Source of the DNA: Anaerolineaceae bacterium
GTDB taxonomy: Bacteria > Chloroflexota > Anaerolineae > Anaerolineales > Anaerolineaceae
Reading direction: 5' to 3'
Assembly: GCA_030653365.1 (NCBI GenBank)
Contig: JAURZL010000013.1
Coordinates: forward strand, 186,001-250,000
Length of the DNA stretch: 64,000 bases
The notes under the pieces are model-generated. The model ran no database searches, was not told where the DNA came from, and saw only the letters and a list, made by a program, of their open reading frames with translations. Numbering within the stretch: the stretch's first letter is position 1; every line of letters starts with the position of its first letter. The position numbers were made by a program, and so were the translations under genes. Below, piece by piece: positions 49,394-58,427 of the stretch.

Positions 49394-50554
49394 TTATCTT
49401 TCATTGTGAGCATAGAACCGATTAGGAAAAAAGGGTTTTAGAAATTCGGAGTGTTTTTTCTCAGGGGATTCCAGAATGTGGTGCATGATTTCTTCCGTAA
49501 ATATTGGGATGGTTGGGATTGCCAGATGAAAAGCAGTCGCGATATAAAGATTATCATAATGGGGCATCCATCCGATGATCGGTAAAGAGTCTTTTGAAAA
49601 AGGGCTGGGAGCTGACCAGGTTCGAAGGATATTGATTGGATTCAGAACTGGGAAGAACTTCTGTAATTGATTGGAAATGGAAGGCATACCCCAGGCACTA
49701 CTGGATCGATCAATAATGGATGCTGGTTGAATGGCGTTAGAAATCACCAGACATCCATTTCGATGTTGTCCAATTCCCAAAGTAACCCTCTTATCCTGCC
49801 CATGAACCGCTTCATAAAATCCACTGATCCCAATATGATGAGAGAGGATTTTTGGTAGTGGTTGACTTACCATCGCCTCAGCTTTTGTAAATGATAGTGG
49901 CAGCTCACAATTCAGAATTCTGCTTAACGATCCTGTCCAGGCACCAGTCGCTAAAATCACTATTTGAGATGAGAATAATTCACCGTTTGCGAACACTCCA
50001 ATGACTTTTTGATTATTAATTTGAAAATTGGTAACTTTAGAATGCAGTTTTATGTCCACTCCATTCTTTCTGGCTGCATTTAAGTAACCCAGGCAGAATT
50101 TGAAGGGGTTCAGGTGGCCTTCTATAGAATAAGCCGCCCCTTTGCTATTATTTGCGTGTAGAAATGGTTCCAATTTTTGTAATAAATCAGAACCTATTAT
50201 CTCTGCATTAATTCCATAGGAATTAAGCTTTGAGGTTATTTGCTTGAATTTAAATAATTCCTGATCTGAAAACAGTAATGTTAAATGTCCTGGGGTCTCC
50301 CATTCTAAATCAATTTCTAATTCTTTACCCAGATCTGGAAGTTTTGAAAACCCTGCAAGTACAATTTTCAGGTATTCGTCGGTTTCACTCTCAATAATCT
50401 GAGCCCTTCCAGCGCAAGCAGATGATGTACCACTGCAAATTCCTCCTGACTCGATCAGCAAAGTTTCCACATTTTCTTTTGAGAATTGATATGCCAAAGC
50501 ACACCCTGCAAAACCAGCCCCAATGATGATGATATCGTAATTATTGGTTTTCAT
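49394..50554 (-). CDS. DAO-family FAD oxidoreductase (second copy)
   Basis: 386 aa. FAD motif DIIIIGAGFAGCALAYQFSKENVETLLIESG, GTSSACAGRAQIIESETDEY in the flavin-attachment region, ATGAWTGSLSRIL, and ILRTWSAPSPFSKDSLPIIGWM near the C-terminus. Paralogous to the DAO subunit at 44299 (same LRTW.AP motif) but not part of the A-B-C overlap. First gene of the minus-strand C1 cluster. Probably dehydrogenates another N-alkyl amino acid. Confidence 0.9.
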   Translation of the reverse strand: MKTNNYDIIIIGAGFAGCALAYQFSKENVETLLIESGGICSGTSSACAGRAQIIESETDEYLKIVLAGFSKLPDLGKELEIDLEWETPGHLTLLFSDQELFKFKQITSKLNSYGINAEIIGSDLLQKLEPFLHANNSKGAAYSIEGHLNPFKFCLGYLNAARKNGVDIKLHSKVTNFQINNQKVIGVFANGELFSSQIVILATGAWTGSLSRILNCELPLSFTKAEAMVSQPLPKILSHHIGISGFYEAVHGQDKRVTLGIGQHRNGCLVISNAIQPASIIDRSSSAWGMPSISNQLQKFFPVLNPINILRTWSAPSPFSKDSLPIIGWMPHYDNLYIATAFHLAIPTIPIFTEEIMHHILESPEKKHSEFLKPFFPNRFYAHNER

Positions 50555-50617
50555 TTATTCTGTAAATTCTTAATTCATAAAGTTTTGAAATGAACAGTAA
50601 TGGTGGAATAATATTGA

Positions 50618-52099
50618 TTACTTACACATTGAAAAGATTACTGCTATATCATCACGATAACGTTCACAATACTTTGAAGAATTTTCTAAGTCATAGATTA
50701 AATTTATTTGACCTGTCAAATCCATCATAAGGGTACCAATTTTTGCGTTCAACAATTTATCCGACCAACCTGCTTCTGAATTAGAAATGGATAAATAATC
50801 TTCCCAATGATCTTTTGGATAATTATGAAAACGAGTATCAATCCATACAGGTTTTTCAGGTAAAGCAAAGATCAGGTAACTGCCAAATAAATAATCGTTA
50901 AAAAGTGGATCGGGTAGACCTGGGTTTTGTTTTAACCATTCAACAGCATTGACCGGTGTGTTGGATGATAATACAGCAGGTGATTCATCCCACCAATTTT
51001 CACGTATCCCTGGCAGGAGGCTCACAGGTAGCAGGACCAAAATGAAAAATAAACCGATATTAATTTTTATAAAACCAAATCTCATTTCGAATGAACTTGA
51101 TTTGAGTAATCCCTGAATGAACCAGCCAGTGAAGATTAATATTATTGCCAGAAACCAAATGACATATCGGGTACCAGATAATGCCATCCAGCCAAAACCA
51201 AGCAGCCAAACCCACTCGTAAAGTTTTAGCTTATTTTTAGAAAAAGTTGCAAGGGGAATTAATGCCAGAAACCACAAAAAAAATAAATTCATTTGCCAAC
51301 CAGAATTGACAGGCGGTTTCCATTCTTGACTAAATTGATTCCCCGAAGCCTGCAGGATTTGGAATGTATCAATCCAGAGCATTATCCCACGTGGATTTAA
51401 GAGAGTGGAAATAAAAATCAATAACAGGATGAGAAAAAATTTCTTCGTTCGTTTGTAAAATAAAAAATAAGGGATAACAAGAAGGAACAGAATGATGACA
51501 GAACCATGTAAATTTGCCCAAAAAATGGCAATTGGAATGAGTAAATAGATGCTAGTAGAAAATCGATTTTCCTTTTCATTGTCCTTTAATTGGATATCTT
51601 GAGCAGAATCACTTTTGTTTATCGAAAAGTTTGATGATAATAAAAGCATAGAAAAACCAAACAATGGGTAAACAAATAGTTGAGGTCGAACTGCCCAATT
51701 ATTTGCTCCTATTAATGCACAAAGAAGTGTTAAAAATGTCGCTAACCATCCTGATAATCCCTTTTTTACACAAATAATCCATAGAGAAGTGTAAAAAACA
51801 GCAACCATCAATCCGCGGGCTAAAACTACGAGAGAAAGGTCACCAATTTGGTGAAGACCGTATAGAATAACGGCAGATAACCACATTGGATATGAAACGG
51901 GTTGTCCATAAATGGTGCTGCTGTAGGTGTCTACAGATGGGACGCTCGTGTTGGCAACAATATCCTTTCCCAATCTTAAATACCACCAAAAATCGTTTGG
52001 TAATACAGGCAGCAAAAACGCCAGGGAAAGAATAATGAGAATCAATATTCCCAGCCATGGCAGATTATAAAGAATTTTTCCCTTATCTGGATTGGTCAT
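50618..52099 (-). CDS. Polytopic membrane protein (GT-C/PMT-like, unknown function)
   Basis: 493 aa with about ten membrane segments. N-terminal loop NDFWWYLRLGKDIVANTSVP followed by DTYSSTIYGQPVSYPMWLS resembles the first extracellular loop of GT-C-type proteins seen in many Gram-positive and Chloroflexota genomes. The C-terminus is a soluble domain with WIDTRFHNYP and SEAGWSDKLL. No SD obvious before ATG 52099. Possible lipid-linked glycosyl transfer; not certain. Unrelated to the C1 cluster by content. Confidence 0.75.
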   Translation of the reverse strand: MTNPDKGKILYNLPWLGILILIILSLAFLLPVLPNDFWWYLRLGKDIVANTSVPSVDTYSSTIYGQPVSYPMWLSAVILYGLHQIGDLSLVVLARGLMVAVFYTSLWIICVKKGLSGWLATFLTLLCALIGANNWAVRPQLFVYPLFGFSMLLLSSNFSINKSDSAQDIQLKDNEKENRFSTSIYLLIPIAIFWANLHGSVIILFLLVIPYFLFYKRTKKFFLILLLIFISTLLNPRGIMLWIDTFQILQASGNQFSQEWKPPVNSGWQMNLFFLWFLALIPLATFSKNKLKLYEWVWLLGFGWMALSGTRYVIWFLAIILIFTGWFIQGLLKSSSFEMRFGFIKINIGLFFILVLLPVSLLPGIRENWWDESPAVLSSNTPVNAVEWLKQNPGLPDPLFNDYLFGSYLIFALPEKPVWIDTRFHNYPKDHWEDYLSISNSEAGWSDKLLNAKIGTLMMDLTGQINLIYDLENSSKYCERYRDDIAVIFSMCK

Positions 52100-52203
52100 A
52101 TGGATTATTGTATATGAAATTTTAAAATCTGATTCAAATTTTGTTTCTTTCTTCCATTCATCATTTTTGAGAAAAGTTGTGATGTTACTTATTTTTTAAA
52201 TCA

Positions 52204-52238
52204 AAAAGCCCTGAGCAAAAATTCTTTTCAGGGCTTTT
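52204..52238 (-). terminator. Rho-independent terminator of the three-repeat protein gene
   Basis: Stem AAAAGCCCTGA / TCAGGGCTTTT with a 13-nt loop; on the minus strand the stem is followed by TTTTTGA. It lies 67 nt after the stop of the secreted repeat protein. Confidence 0.85.
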
Positions 52239-52304
52239 CATTACTATTTATTTATTGGTGACCCAAAATCCTATCCTTGCAAACAAGAATAAAGAACCAC
52301 TCGT

Positions 52305-53327
52305 TTACGGATAAGTACTATTCCAGAACCAGTTGTAAGCATAGTACCCACCACTGGTTGCTTCTAATCGAATGGCGATTCGATCCAAGCCTTTCAGACT
52401 TTCTGGCACGTCATAGGTTAAGGTCAATGTGCCACCATCACCGGAATCAGTTGTATCTACCAATGTACCACCAATAGCTTTGGTCCCGTATTTTCCCATC
52501 AACACCTTGAATTCAACGTCTTTGGGGAAGTTGTTTGTTTTTATAGTCACGGAAGAGTCTTCATTAACCGCTGTGATCAAGAAAGTTGGGATGCCAGTAT
52601 AACCTGGAACAACAGGTGTTGTTGGTGTGGTTCCGCTACTATCGTTATTCCAGAACCAGTTGAATGCATAGTATCCACCACTGGTTGCTTCCAATCGAAT
52701 AGCAATCCTGTCAAGCCCTTTCAAGCCATCAGGAATGTTGTACTCTAATGAAAGTACTCCACCTTCTCCTGAATTTGTTGTTGTGACCAGAATGCCACCA
52801 ATCCCTTTGGTGCCATATTTGCCCATCAAGACTTTGAAATCTACATCTTTGGGGAAATTGCTTGTTTTGATGCTTACTTTATCATCTTCAACAACGCTGA
52901 CAATGCTGAAAGTTGGAATTCCAGTGTAACCAGGGGTGGTTCCACTACTGACTTCACTCGTGTTGTTCCAGAACCAATTATAGGCATAATATCCACCACT
53001 GGTCGCTTCCAAACGGATAGCGATTCGGTCGAGTCCTTTCAAATCCGCTGGAATATCATAGGTTAATGTAAGAATTCCACCATCTTCGGAATCCGTTGTG
53101 GTTACAAGAATTCCACCAATCCCTTTGGTGCCATATTTATCCATCGTGACTTTAAAGTCTACATCTTTTGGAAAATTATAAGTTTTGATGGTAACCTTTG
53201 AGTCTTCATCAACACTAACAATACTAAAAGTCGGTATCGTTGAAGCTTGAACATTGGTAATTGATTGTGGTAAAAATGTTGCAACCAAAACCATTAATAA
53301 TGTGATTGGGATTAAAAAACGTTTCAT
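52305..53327 (-). CDS. Secreted three-repeat protein of unknown function
   Basis: 340 aa from ATG 53327 (GGAGAAACAG before it). A Sec signal peptide (residues 1-28, ending VQA) is followed by three 90-residue units at 31-120, 137-226 and 247-336, joined by Ser/Gly/Thr/Pro linkers. Each unit begins IPTF, contains NFPKDV and KYGTK, and ends RIAIRLEATSGGYYA with NWFWN. The fold is probably an all-beta Ig-like sandwich. Linkers with TPTTP suggest extracellular exposure, but there is no anchor. Not recognised as any named family. Confidence 0.85.
   Translation of the reverse strand: MKRFLIPITLLMVLVATFLPQSITNVQASTIPTFSIVSVDEDSKVTIKTYNFPKDVDFKVTMDKYGTKGIGGILVTTTDSEDGGILTLTYDIPADLKGLDRIAIRLEATSGGYYAYNWFWNNTSEVSSGTTPGYTGIPTFSIVSVVEDDKVSIKTSNFPKDVDFKVLMGKYGTKGIGGILVTTTNSGEGGVLSLEYNIPDGLKGLDRIAIRLEATSGGYYAFNWFWNNDSSGTTPTTPVVPGYTGIPTFLITAVNEDSSVTIKTNNFPKDVEFKVLMGKYGTKAIGGTLVDTTDSGDGGTLTLTYDVPESLKGLDRIAIRLEATSGGYYAYNWFWNSTYP
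52320..52589 (-). repeat. Unit 3 of a 3 x 270-bp in-gene repeat
   Basis: Encodes residues 247-336. Closely similar to units 2 (52650-52919) and 1 (52968-53237); the last 60 nt of each are nearly identical. Confidence 0.85.
52650..52919 (-). repeat. Unit 2 of a 3 x 270-bp in-gene repeat
   Basis: Encodes residues 137-226 of the secreted repeat protein. Confidence 0.85.
52968..53237 (-). repeat. Unit 1 of a 3 x 270-bp in-gene repeat
   Basis: Encodes residues 31-120 of the secreted repeat protein; follows the signal peptide directly. Confidence 0.85.
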
Positions 53328-53620
53328 ACTGTTTCTCCTTCTATCCATTTCTTCATGTTAATTAATTAATAATTTTGTAAAAATAAGATGTATTTCATTC
53401 AAAAAAAGTTCCCACTTTGTAGAATGAATCTGTTTAATCAAGTGTACAAATTATTGTATTTGAATTCAAGAGGCAAAATCATTTGTACATCTCAACAAAA
53501 GCTTAATTATTCTTAATTAAGTATAAATTCGATTTACATAATGGTAATTCAACTATATACTGCAAATTGAAAGAGATTGATTCACCAACAAATACGATTA
53601 TGTGAATTCCGGGAGTTTTA
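53328..53620. promoter_or_regulatory. 293-nt divergent intergenic region
   Basis: Between the repeat-protein gene (minus) and the VIT1-like gene (plus). On the minus strand TTGAAT-N17-TACACT lies around 53445-53473, a plausible promoter. The inverted repeat CTTAATTA / TAATTAAG at 53502-53521 may serve the plus gene. No ORF or RNA seen. Confidence 0.4.
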
Positions 53621-54373
53621 GTGAAATCAAATAAGTATCTTCAAAATCACAAATTAGTAGAGAAAGAATTTCTGCATCACAGTAACCAGGACCCTCATAA
53701 AAAACAATGGAACCTTTCTGAGGTTATATTAGGGGGACAAGATGGTCTCGTTAATGTGCTTGGCGTCATTCTGGGTGTAGCGGCAGCAACCAGTGATGTA
53801 AGGGTTGTAATTGTTGCTGGTTTAGCTGCGACGTTTGCTGAGTCTATTTCTATGGGAGCTGTCGCCTATACCTCTTCACGCGCATCAGCTGATTTTTATG
53901 AAAGCGAACGAGAACGAGAATATCGTCATATCAGAAATGTACCTAATTTGGAAAAAGATGAAATTAGAAAAATCTATCAAGAAAAGGGGTTTGAAGGTGT
54001 ATTGCTGGAAAGGATTGTAGATACGATAACTGCCAATGAAGATGTTTGGGTTGCTGTCATGATGGCGGAAGAACATAAATTGTCTCCTTTAGACAGGAAT
54101 TCGGCCTTAAGATCTGCAATCATTGTAGGTATTTCTGCATTAGTGGGTTCTCTGATCCCGCTTCTTCCATTCACATTCCTTCCCCTTGGATGGAGTATGA
54201 TTTCTGCGGTTCTATTGACAGCAATTGTTCTATTTATTGTTGGTGCTTATAAAGCAAAAATTACAGTAGGAAAACCAGTAAGGAGCGGGTTTGAAATCGC
54301 ATTAATTGGAACGGTATCCGCACTGGCAGGATATGCAGTTGGTGCATTATTGAAAATTCCAGTGACCCCATAA
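53621..54373 (+). CDS. VIT1/CCC1-family transporter
   Basis: 250 aa starting GTG 53621 (GGGAG before it). N-terminal soluble stretch then VILGGQDGLVNVLGVILGVAAAT and FAESISMGAVAYTSSRASADFYESE, the first two membrane segments of the VIT1 family with the Asp/Met translocation residues. A cytoplasmic Glu-rich metal-binding loop (EREREYRHI through VAVMMAEEHKL) follows, then three more segments. Moves Fe2+/Mn2+ out of the cytoplasm. Confidence 0.93.
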   Translation: MKSNKYLQNHKLVEKEFLHHSNQDPHKKQWNLSEVILGGQDGLVNVLGVILGVAAATSDVRVVIVAGLAATFAESISMGAVAYTSSRASADFYESEREREYRHIRNVPNLEKDEIRKIYQEKGFEGVLLERIVDTITANEDVWVAVMMAEEHKLSPLDRNSALRSAIIVGISALVGSLIPLLPFTFLPLGWSMISAVLLTAIVLFIVGAYKAKITVGKPVRSGFEIALIGTVSALAGYAVGALLKIPVTP

Positions 54374-54532
54374 ATTAAACACTGTTTTTTTAACAAATAA
54401 CTTAAAAAGTAATCACACTGATCATTCCTATGTATTAGCAATTGTTATTTATTTATTTTACGTAGGGAAGTAATCAAACTGAATTATAATTACCCATTAT
54501 TCAAGAAGAATCAAACAGTTCCTTGTCATTCA

Positions 54533-54910
54533 ATGAATAAAAATACAAATTTGATAAATCCAAAGAAACACATTAGTCTTCTTCAATCATTTACATTTGT
54601 GAAAGCAACTGCCTGGATAATTTTAGGTATCAGTAGTATGTTTTTCACTTTTGATTTGACTTCTTCTCAATCAGATGAAATCTGGGTCTCCTCCGTAATG
54701 AGATTTGGACTTGCTGTAGCATTTATTTTGGCTGGATTATTTATTCAGAGAGACAATAATAGAAATATTTATTTGCTTCTGGTTGTAGTTCTGGTTGATG
54801 TATTTGTTTGCATTCAAAAACCTATCGGATTATTTGATGTATTAATGTTGTTGTTCGATGTAATTATTTACTGGTTAATATTTAAATTTCTTAAAAATTA
54901 TAAATTGTAA
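54533..54910 (+). CDS. Small membrane protein of unknown function
   Basis: 125 aa with four hydrophobic stretches (FVKATAWIILGISSMFF, FGLAVAFILAGLFI, IYLLLVVVLVDVFVCI, VLMLLFDVIIYWLIF) and short charged tails. No clear SD before ATG 54533. The reading frame is long and membrane-like, so likely real. It lies 64 nt before the MFS pump gene in the same direction. Confidence 0.6.
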   Translation: MNKNTNLINPKKHISLLQSFTFVKATAWIILGISSMFFTFDLTSSQSDEIWVSSVMRFGLAVAFILAGLFIQRDNNRNIYLLLVVVLVDVFVCIQKPIGLFDVLMLLFDVIIYWLIFKFLKNYKL

Positions 54911-54974
54911 TTTAATTAATTTATAAATTTCCTGAGAACAATCTTCAAAAATCATAATTCTGGAGATCCAAATC

Positions 54975-56459
54975 TTGTCTCAAACTCGTATCAACATAAT
55001 TACGGCAGGTATCGTCCTTAGTATATTTTTAGCCTCCATGGAAGGAACCGTAGTGGCGACAGCAATGCCTTCCATTGTTGCCCAATTAGGTGGTTTATCA
55101 ATATATAGTTGGGTATTTTCTATTTATATGTTAGCTTCGACGACCACCGTACCTATTTACGGGAAAGTCTCAGATTTATTTGGAAGGAAAAAAGTTTATA
55201 CCTTTGCGATGGGATTATTCTTAATCGGATCTGTTTTATGTGGAATGGCGAGCTCTATGGAATCTCTGATTTTGTTCCGTGCCATTCAGGGTTTAGGAGC
55301 AGGTGGTGTTCTGCCAATGGCATTGACTGTAATTGGTGAATTATTCAGCATGGAAAAAAGGGCCAAGATGCAAGGACTGGTTTCCAGTGTATGGGGTGTC
55401 TCATCTGTCATAGGTCCCTTAATTGGTGGTTTTTTAGTAGATCAGATATCCTGGCAATGGGTGTTTTATATCAACTTAATCCCAGGGACTTTGGCGATCG
55501 TTTGCGTCTGGTTTGCGTGGATTGATCAAAAAAGTGAATTAACGAAGAAAGTCAGATTAGACATCGCTGGAACAATTTTATTAACGCTTGGTGTGTTAAG
55601 TCTATTGTTAGGTTTAAACGAATTAGGTACCCCGATCAGTTTCTGGTTTATCCTGTGTGCAATTTTGTTACTTCTCAGTCTTATTTATGTGGAAAAACGA
55701 TCTGAAGATCCCATCATGCCGTTAAAGTTATTTGGAGATCGATTATTTGTCGTAGCAATTTTGCACGGAATTTTAGCTGGATGGGCAATGTTTGGAAGTT
55801 TATCGTATATTCCATTATTTGTTCAAGGTGTAATTGGGACTACAGCCACACAAGCAGGCATTTCATTGACCCCGATGTCATTAAGTTGGACTTTAGCCAG
55901 TATTCTTGGTGGCCGAATGGTATTAAGAATGAATTTTCGTCATATGGCATTGATTGGAATGTCAATGTTGACGGTAGGAAGTTTTTTAATGACTACAATT
56001 GGAGTTGAATCAACCCAATTATCAGTGATGTTTTTTACTTCATTAATGGGTGTTGGTATGGGTTTGACGATTCCTGTCTTTATGATAATCATTCAAACAA
56101 CCGTATCAAGGAATGTTCTGGGGACTGCAACATCCACGATCCAATTTAGCCGTAGTATGGGAGGTACGATTGGCGTTAGCATTTTAGGCGTGTTTTTAAG
56201 TTCAAGATTGGCGAAGTTGTTATTATCGTCTGGTTATGATATCGGCTCTGTGTCATTAAACAGCATAATCAATCCAAAACCAGGAACTGAACCATCAATC
56301 TCAGAATCATTGCGGGGAGCACTTGCTGTTTCTATGGCAGAAATGTTTTATATAGCGTTAGGCGCTGCAGCAATTGGATTAATCGTTGTGTTTTTTACGC
56401 CAAATGGCAAAATCACCCAGCTTTCTCAATCAAAATCGATTACAGTAATTGACAATTGA
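54975..56459 (+). CDS. MFS multidrug transporter, DHA2 (14-TMS) family
   Basis: 494 aa starting TTG 54975 with CTGGAGAT before it. Motif A GKVSDLFGRKKVYTFAMG, motif C-like GLGAGGVLPMALTVIGELF, SSVWGVSSVIGPLIGGFL; 14 hydrophobic segments predicted. EmrB/QacA-type drug/proton antiporter by family. DGxxLAS-type start MEGTVVATAMPSIVAQLG holds the motif D1 region. Confidence 0.93.
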   Translation: MSQTRINIITAGIVLSIFLASMEGTVVATAMPSIVAQLGGLSIYSWVFSIYMLASTTTVPIYGKVSDLFGRKKVYTFAMGLFLIGSVLCGMASSMESLILFRAIQGLGAGGVLPMALTVIGELFSMEKRAKMQGLVSSVWGVSSVIGPLIGGFLVDQISWQWVFYINLIPGTLAIVCVWFAWIDQKSELTKKVRLDIAGTILLTLGVLSLLLGLNELGTPISFWFILCAILLLLSLIYVEKRSEDPIMPLKLFGDRLFVVAILHGILAGWAMFGSLSYIPLFVQGVIGTTATQAGISLTPMSLSWTLASILGGRMVLRMNFRHMALIGMSMLTVGSFLMTTIGVESTQLSVMFFTSLMGVGMGLTIPVFMIIIQTTVSRNVLGTATSTIQFSRSMGGTIGVSILGVFLSSRLAKLLLSSGYDIGSVSLNSIINPKPGTEPSISESLRGALAVSMAEMFYIALGAAAIGLIVVFFTPNGKITQLSQSKSITVIDN

Positions 56460-56493
56460 GATATGGATTTTATTAATCCAGTGAAACAATAGA

Positions 56494-58272
56494 TTATCTT
56501 AGTGGCCAAACCAGAAGAATCAGCGGAATTGCGACAATAACCACCAACACCTCCAGGATTAATCCCATTCGCCAATAATCACCAAATTTATACCCACCTG
56601 GACCCATTACTAATGTATTGGATTGATGTCCAATTGGGGTTAAGAATGCGCAGGAAGCACCAATTGCAATCGCCATCAAAAATGGATCTACAGAAACGCC
56701 TAAACCATGAGCAATACCGATACCGATTGGAGCCATTAATACAACAGCGGCAGCGTTGTTGACAATGTCCGATAAAAACATGGTTGCAACCAATATAATC
56801 AGTAAAGTGACTTCAGGTGGCATGAGATGTGAGCCTTTTAGAATTGTGTTTGCAATTAATTGAGCTCCTCCTGTTGTTTCTAAAGCTTCACCAACAGGGA
56901 TCATTGCTCCTAATAAAATAATAATCGGCCAATCTATAGATTCATATACTTCTTTGAGTGAAATGAGCTTGGTAATAACCATAACGACGCTGGCAGCAAT
57001 AAAAGCGATTTGGACAGATACGACTCCAAAAGCTGAAAGAAGTAAGGCTGAGATGAAAATCATCAAAGAGAAAATTATTCTTCGAGGTTGCCCAATTCGT
57101 AATCCTCGGTTAGCCAACGGTAAACAACCAAGAGCCGACAATACTTCTTTGAGAGTATCCACATATCCTTGCAACAACAAAACATCGCCACTTTGAAATC
57201 TTATCCTGTCTAATCTGGTTCTCAATCGCCTTCCTTGCCGGGCGATGGCAAGAAGATTAACCCCATAATTTTTTCGGATATTTAGGGATCGCGCATTTCC
57301 TCCAATCATCATCGAATTGGCAGTGATAACTGCCTCCATAAGTGTTATTTCATCGGATTCCAATTCATCTGCACCTATTTTTTCACTTCCGACCAGATCT
57401 ACCCCGGCTGATGAAATCAGGTTCTCAAGATTTTCGGTGTCAATTGTCAAAATTAATACGTCATTTGTAGTAAATATTGTCTGAGGAGAGGGAGCCAATC
57501 TGCGTTCTTTCCCCCGGACCAAACCGATAATCATAACGTCATTATCAACAAAGGTATGAAACTCGCTAAGTCTCTTTCCATTCAATTTTGAATTCTCAGA
57601 AATTCTAACTTCAGTTACATATTTTTCAATATTAAACAATTCCTCAACCGATGTTTGACCTTTACGTATTGGGATCAATTTCCATCCAAAAATGACGATA
57701 TATAATAAACCAACGATCGCTACCCCTAATCCAACCGGTGCAAAATCAAACATTCCAAATGCTGGAGCTCCTGTTTGTTCGCGGAATGAAGCAATAATGA
57801 TGTTTGGAGGTGTCCCAATTAATGTTGTCATCCCACCAAGTAAAGAAGCAAAGGCTATGGGCATCAGGTATACAGAAGGAGAAACTCCTTTTTTGCGTGC
57901 TAATTGAATGGCGACTGGTAATAGAAGCGCGAGAGCTCCAACGTTGTTCATAAATGCAGAAAAAATGGTGATTATCCCGGTCAAAGCTGCCAGTTGAATC
58001 ATGAAACTTCCTTCCAGCTTTGACAACCACTGACCGATTACATCGACAACACCAGAGATTTGAAGGGCTCGACTTAAAATAAATACAGTTGCTACGGTAA
58101 TAACCGCTGGATTGCTAAAGCCAGAAAAGGCTCGATCTACCGGTATTAATCCAGTTAATACAACACCCAATAATGAGATTAGAGCAACAATATCATAGCG
58201 CCATTTTCCGGTAATAAATAATATCAGGGTTAGTAATAATGTTCCGAATATTATCCACTGACCAGTTTCCAT
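56494..58272 (-). CDS. SLC13-family permease with two TrkA-C domains
   Basis: 592 aa from ATG 58272 (GGAG eight nt upstream; the frame extends to 58311). Membrane half 1 with PVDRAFSGFSNPAVITVA and FMNNVGALALLLPVAIQLA (SNT-like motif), then two cytoplasmic TrkA-C/RCK-C domains: EVRISENSKLNGKRLSEF and EAVITANSMMIGGNARSL. Membrane half 2 with LSDIVNNAAAVVLMAPIGIG and GHQSNTLVMGPGGYKF. This is the YbiR/sulfate or dicarboxylate permease group of SLC13; substrate unknown. Confidence 0.92.
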   Translation of the reverse strand: METGQWIIFGTLLLTLILFITGKWRYDIVALISLLGVVLTGLIPVDRAFSGFSNPAVITVATVFILSRALQISGVVDVIGQWLSKLEGSFMIQLAALTGIITIFSAFMNNVGALALLLPVAIQLARKKGVSPSVYLMPIAFASLLGGMTTLIGTPPNIIIASFREQTGAPAFGMFDFAPVGLGVAIVGLLYIVIFGWKLIPIRKGQTSVEELFNIEKYVTEVRISENSKLNGKRLSEFHTFVDNDVMIIGLVRGKERRLAPSPQTIFTTNDVLILTIDTENLENLISSAGVDLVGSEKIGADELESDEITLMEAVITANSMMIGGNARSLNIRKNYGVNLLAIARQGRRLRTRLDRIRFQSGDVLLLQGYVDTLKEVLSALGCLPLANRGLRIGQPRRIIFSLMIFISALLLSAFGVVSVQIAFIAASVVMVITKLISLKEVYESIDWPIIILLGAMIPVGEALETTGGAQLIANTILKGSHLMPPEVTLLIILVATMFLSDIVNNAAAVVLMAPIGIGIAHGLGVSVDPFLMAIAIGASCAFLTPIGHQSNTLVMGPGGYKFGDYWRMGLILEVLVVIVAIPLILLVWPLR

Positions 58273-58427
58273 AATATGATCTCCAATGCAGGCAATTTTT
58301 TCGAACCCCAATTAATAAATGCCATTATAATAAATAAAATTACCAAACACAAATGTCTTTATCCATAAAGATCGAATAAATCAAAAAAATCTTTTATATA
58401 GGTAGAAATTCTAAGGATAGTCGACCA

